From: Candidatus Zixiibacteriota bacterium
GTDB taxonomy: Bacteria > Zixibacteria > MSB-5A5 > WJJR01 > JAJRUJ01
DNA: 64,000 nucleotides
Assembly: GCA_020051695.1 (NCBI GenBank)
Contig: JAGVQM010000006.1
Coordinates: 1 to 64,000, forward strand
Reading direction: 5' to 3'
A model generated the notes under the pieces. That model was not told where the DNA came from. It did not search any database and saw only the letters and a list, made by a program, of their open reading frames with translations. This document shows, one piece after another, positions 63,671-64,000 of this stretch. Each line of letters starts with the position of its first letter. The stretch's first letter is position 1. The position numbers were made by a program, and so were the translations under genes.

Positions 63671-64000
63671 ATGTCAAGCGAATTGGGACAAATGCTGGTC
63701 AAGGCGGGGAAAATTACCCTCGAACAGCTGACCCATGCGCAGGAAGTTCAGGAACGGTCTAATGAAAAGCTGACCGATATCCTGGTCAAGACGGGCGCTG
63801 TCGCCGATGAAGACACCCTGGTTCATTTCATCGGCAAACAACTGAATATCGGCGCCATCCGCCTCGGTGATATCGAACTGAATCCCGAGATCGTCAAACT
63901 CATCCCCCTGGACATTGCCCGGCGCTTCAAAGTCATTGCCATCTCGAAACTGGCCAAGACACTGGTCGTGGCTATTTCCGATCCGCACAACATCTATGTC
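63671..64000 (+). CDS. Type IV pilus assembly ATPase PilB-like, N-terminal part (cut by window end)
   Basis: Only the first 110 residues are present, and the frame is open at the window edge. They match the N-terminal MshEN/T2SSE_N domain of PilB/GspE ATPases: LGQMLVKAGKITLEQLTHA, LVKTGAVADEDTLVHFIGKQ, IKLIPLDIA-like IVKLIPLDIARRFKVI, and LVVAISDPHNIYV. The ATPase core would lie beyond the window. The gene follows the roadblock/MglA genes after 95 bases without a visible terminator, which ties the cluster to type IV pili or type II secretion. Other MshEN-domain proteins remain possible. Confidence 0.85.
   Translation, partial: MSSELGQMLVKAGKITLEQLTHAQEVQERSNEKLTDILVKTGAVADEDTLVHFIGKQLNIGAIRLGDIELNPEIVKLIPLDIARRFKVIAISKLAKTLVVAISDPHNIYV

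Overview
The window reads as chromosome from a Gram-negative bacterium with a full lipid A pathway. Almost every gene is on the + strand and packed into operons; the only clear minus-strand gene is rpsT. A fused LpxC-FabZ protein, the lpxC/fabZ-lpxA-oxidoreductase-lpxB order and an MglA-type GTPase cluster suggest a member of the FCB superphylum or a related candidate phylum (Zixibacteria-like). This is an inference from gene content and order; no 16S gene or database search was available. No CRISPR array, insertion sequence, integrase or phage gene was seen.

Region 1 (1-32940) is the translation and transcription superoperon: tRNA-Thr, tuf, rpmG, tRNA-Trp, secE, nusG, rplKAJL, rpoBC, rpsL, rpsG, fusA, then the S10, spc and alpha operons (rpsJ to rplQ, with secY, adk, map, infA and rpoA). 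It starts at a good sigma70-type promoter before tRNA-Thr and ends at a strong intrinsic terminator after rplQ. An intrinsic terminator also lies between rpsG and fusA, and a promoter-like sequence before rpsJ. TTG and GTG starts are frequent, and S4, S14, L33 and L36 are all zinc-ribbon types.

Region 2 (32954-35080) holds a small membrane-anchored protein, phosphopentomutase (deoB), and a hybrid protein that joins a RelA-type Cys-Cys-His-Cys module to a winged-helix-like domain.

Region 3 (35211-46022) is a tightly overlapping lipid A operon: lpxC-fabZ fusion, lpxA, a Gfo/Idh/MocA oxidoreductase (GnnA-like by position), lpxB, waaA, lpxK, nadB, guaA and an lpxH-type hydrolase.

Region 4 (46131-49057) is a four-gene membrane-protein operon of unknown function. 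It is followed by an AT-richer lipoprotein gene (49090-49983). Region 5 (50034-51417) pairs a two-cluster ferredoxin with a geranylgeranyl-reductase-family flavoprotein, as in archaea. A bidirectional terminator separates it from rpsT (-). murJ, a SIMPL-domain protein, an NCS2 purine permease and a comEC-like gene follow.

Region 6 (57991-64000) is the most interesting cluster: a DUF4388 protein, a small membrane protein, a TPR-roadblock fusion, a membrane-roadblock fusion, a stand-alone roadblock protein, an MglA-type GTPase with a long C-terminal tail, another roadblock protein, and the start of a PilB-type ATPase cut by the window edge. Together they look like a GTPase-based switch controlling polarity, type IV pili or motility, with four different roadblock modules instead of the single MglB of the textbook system.
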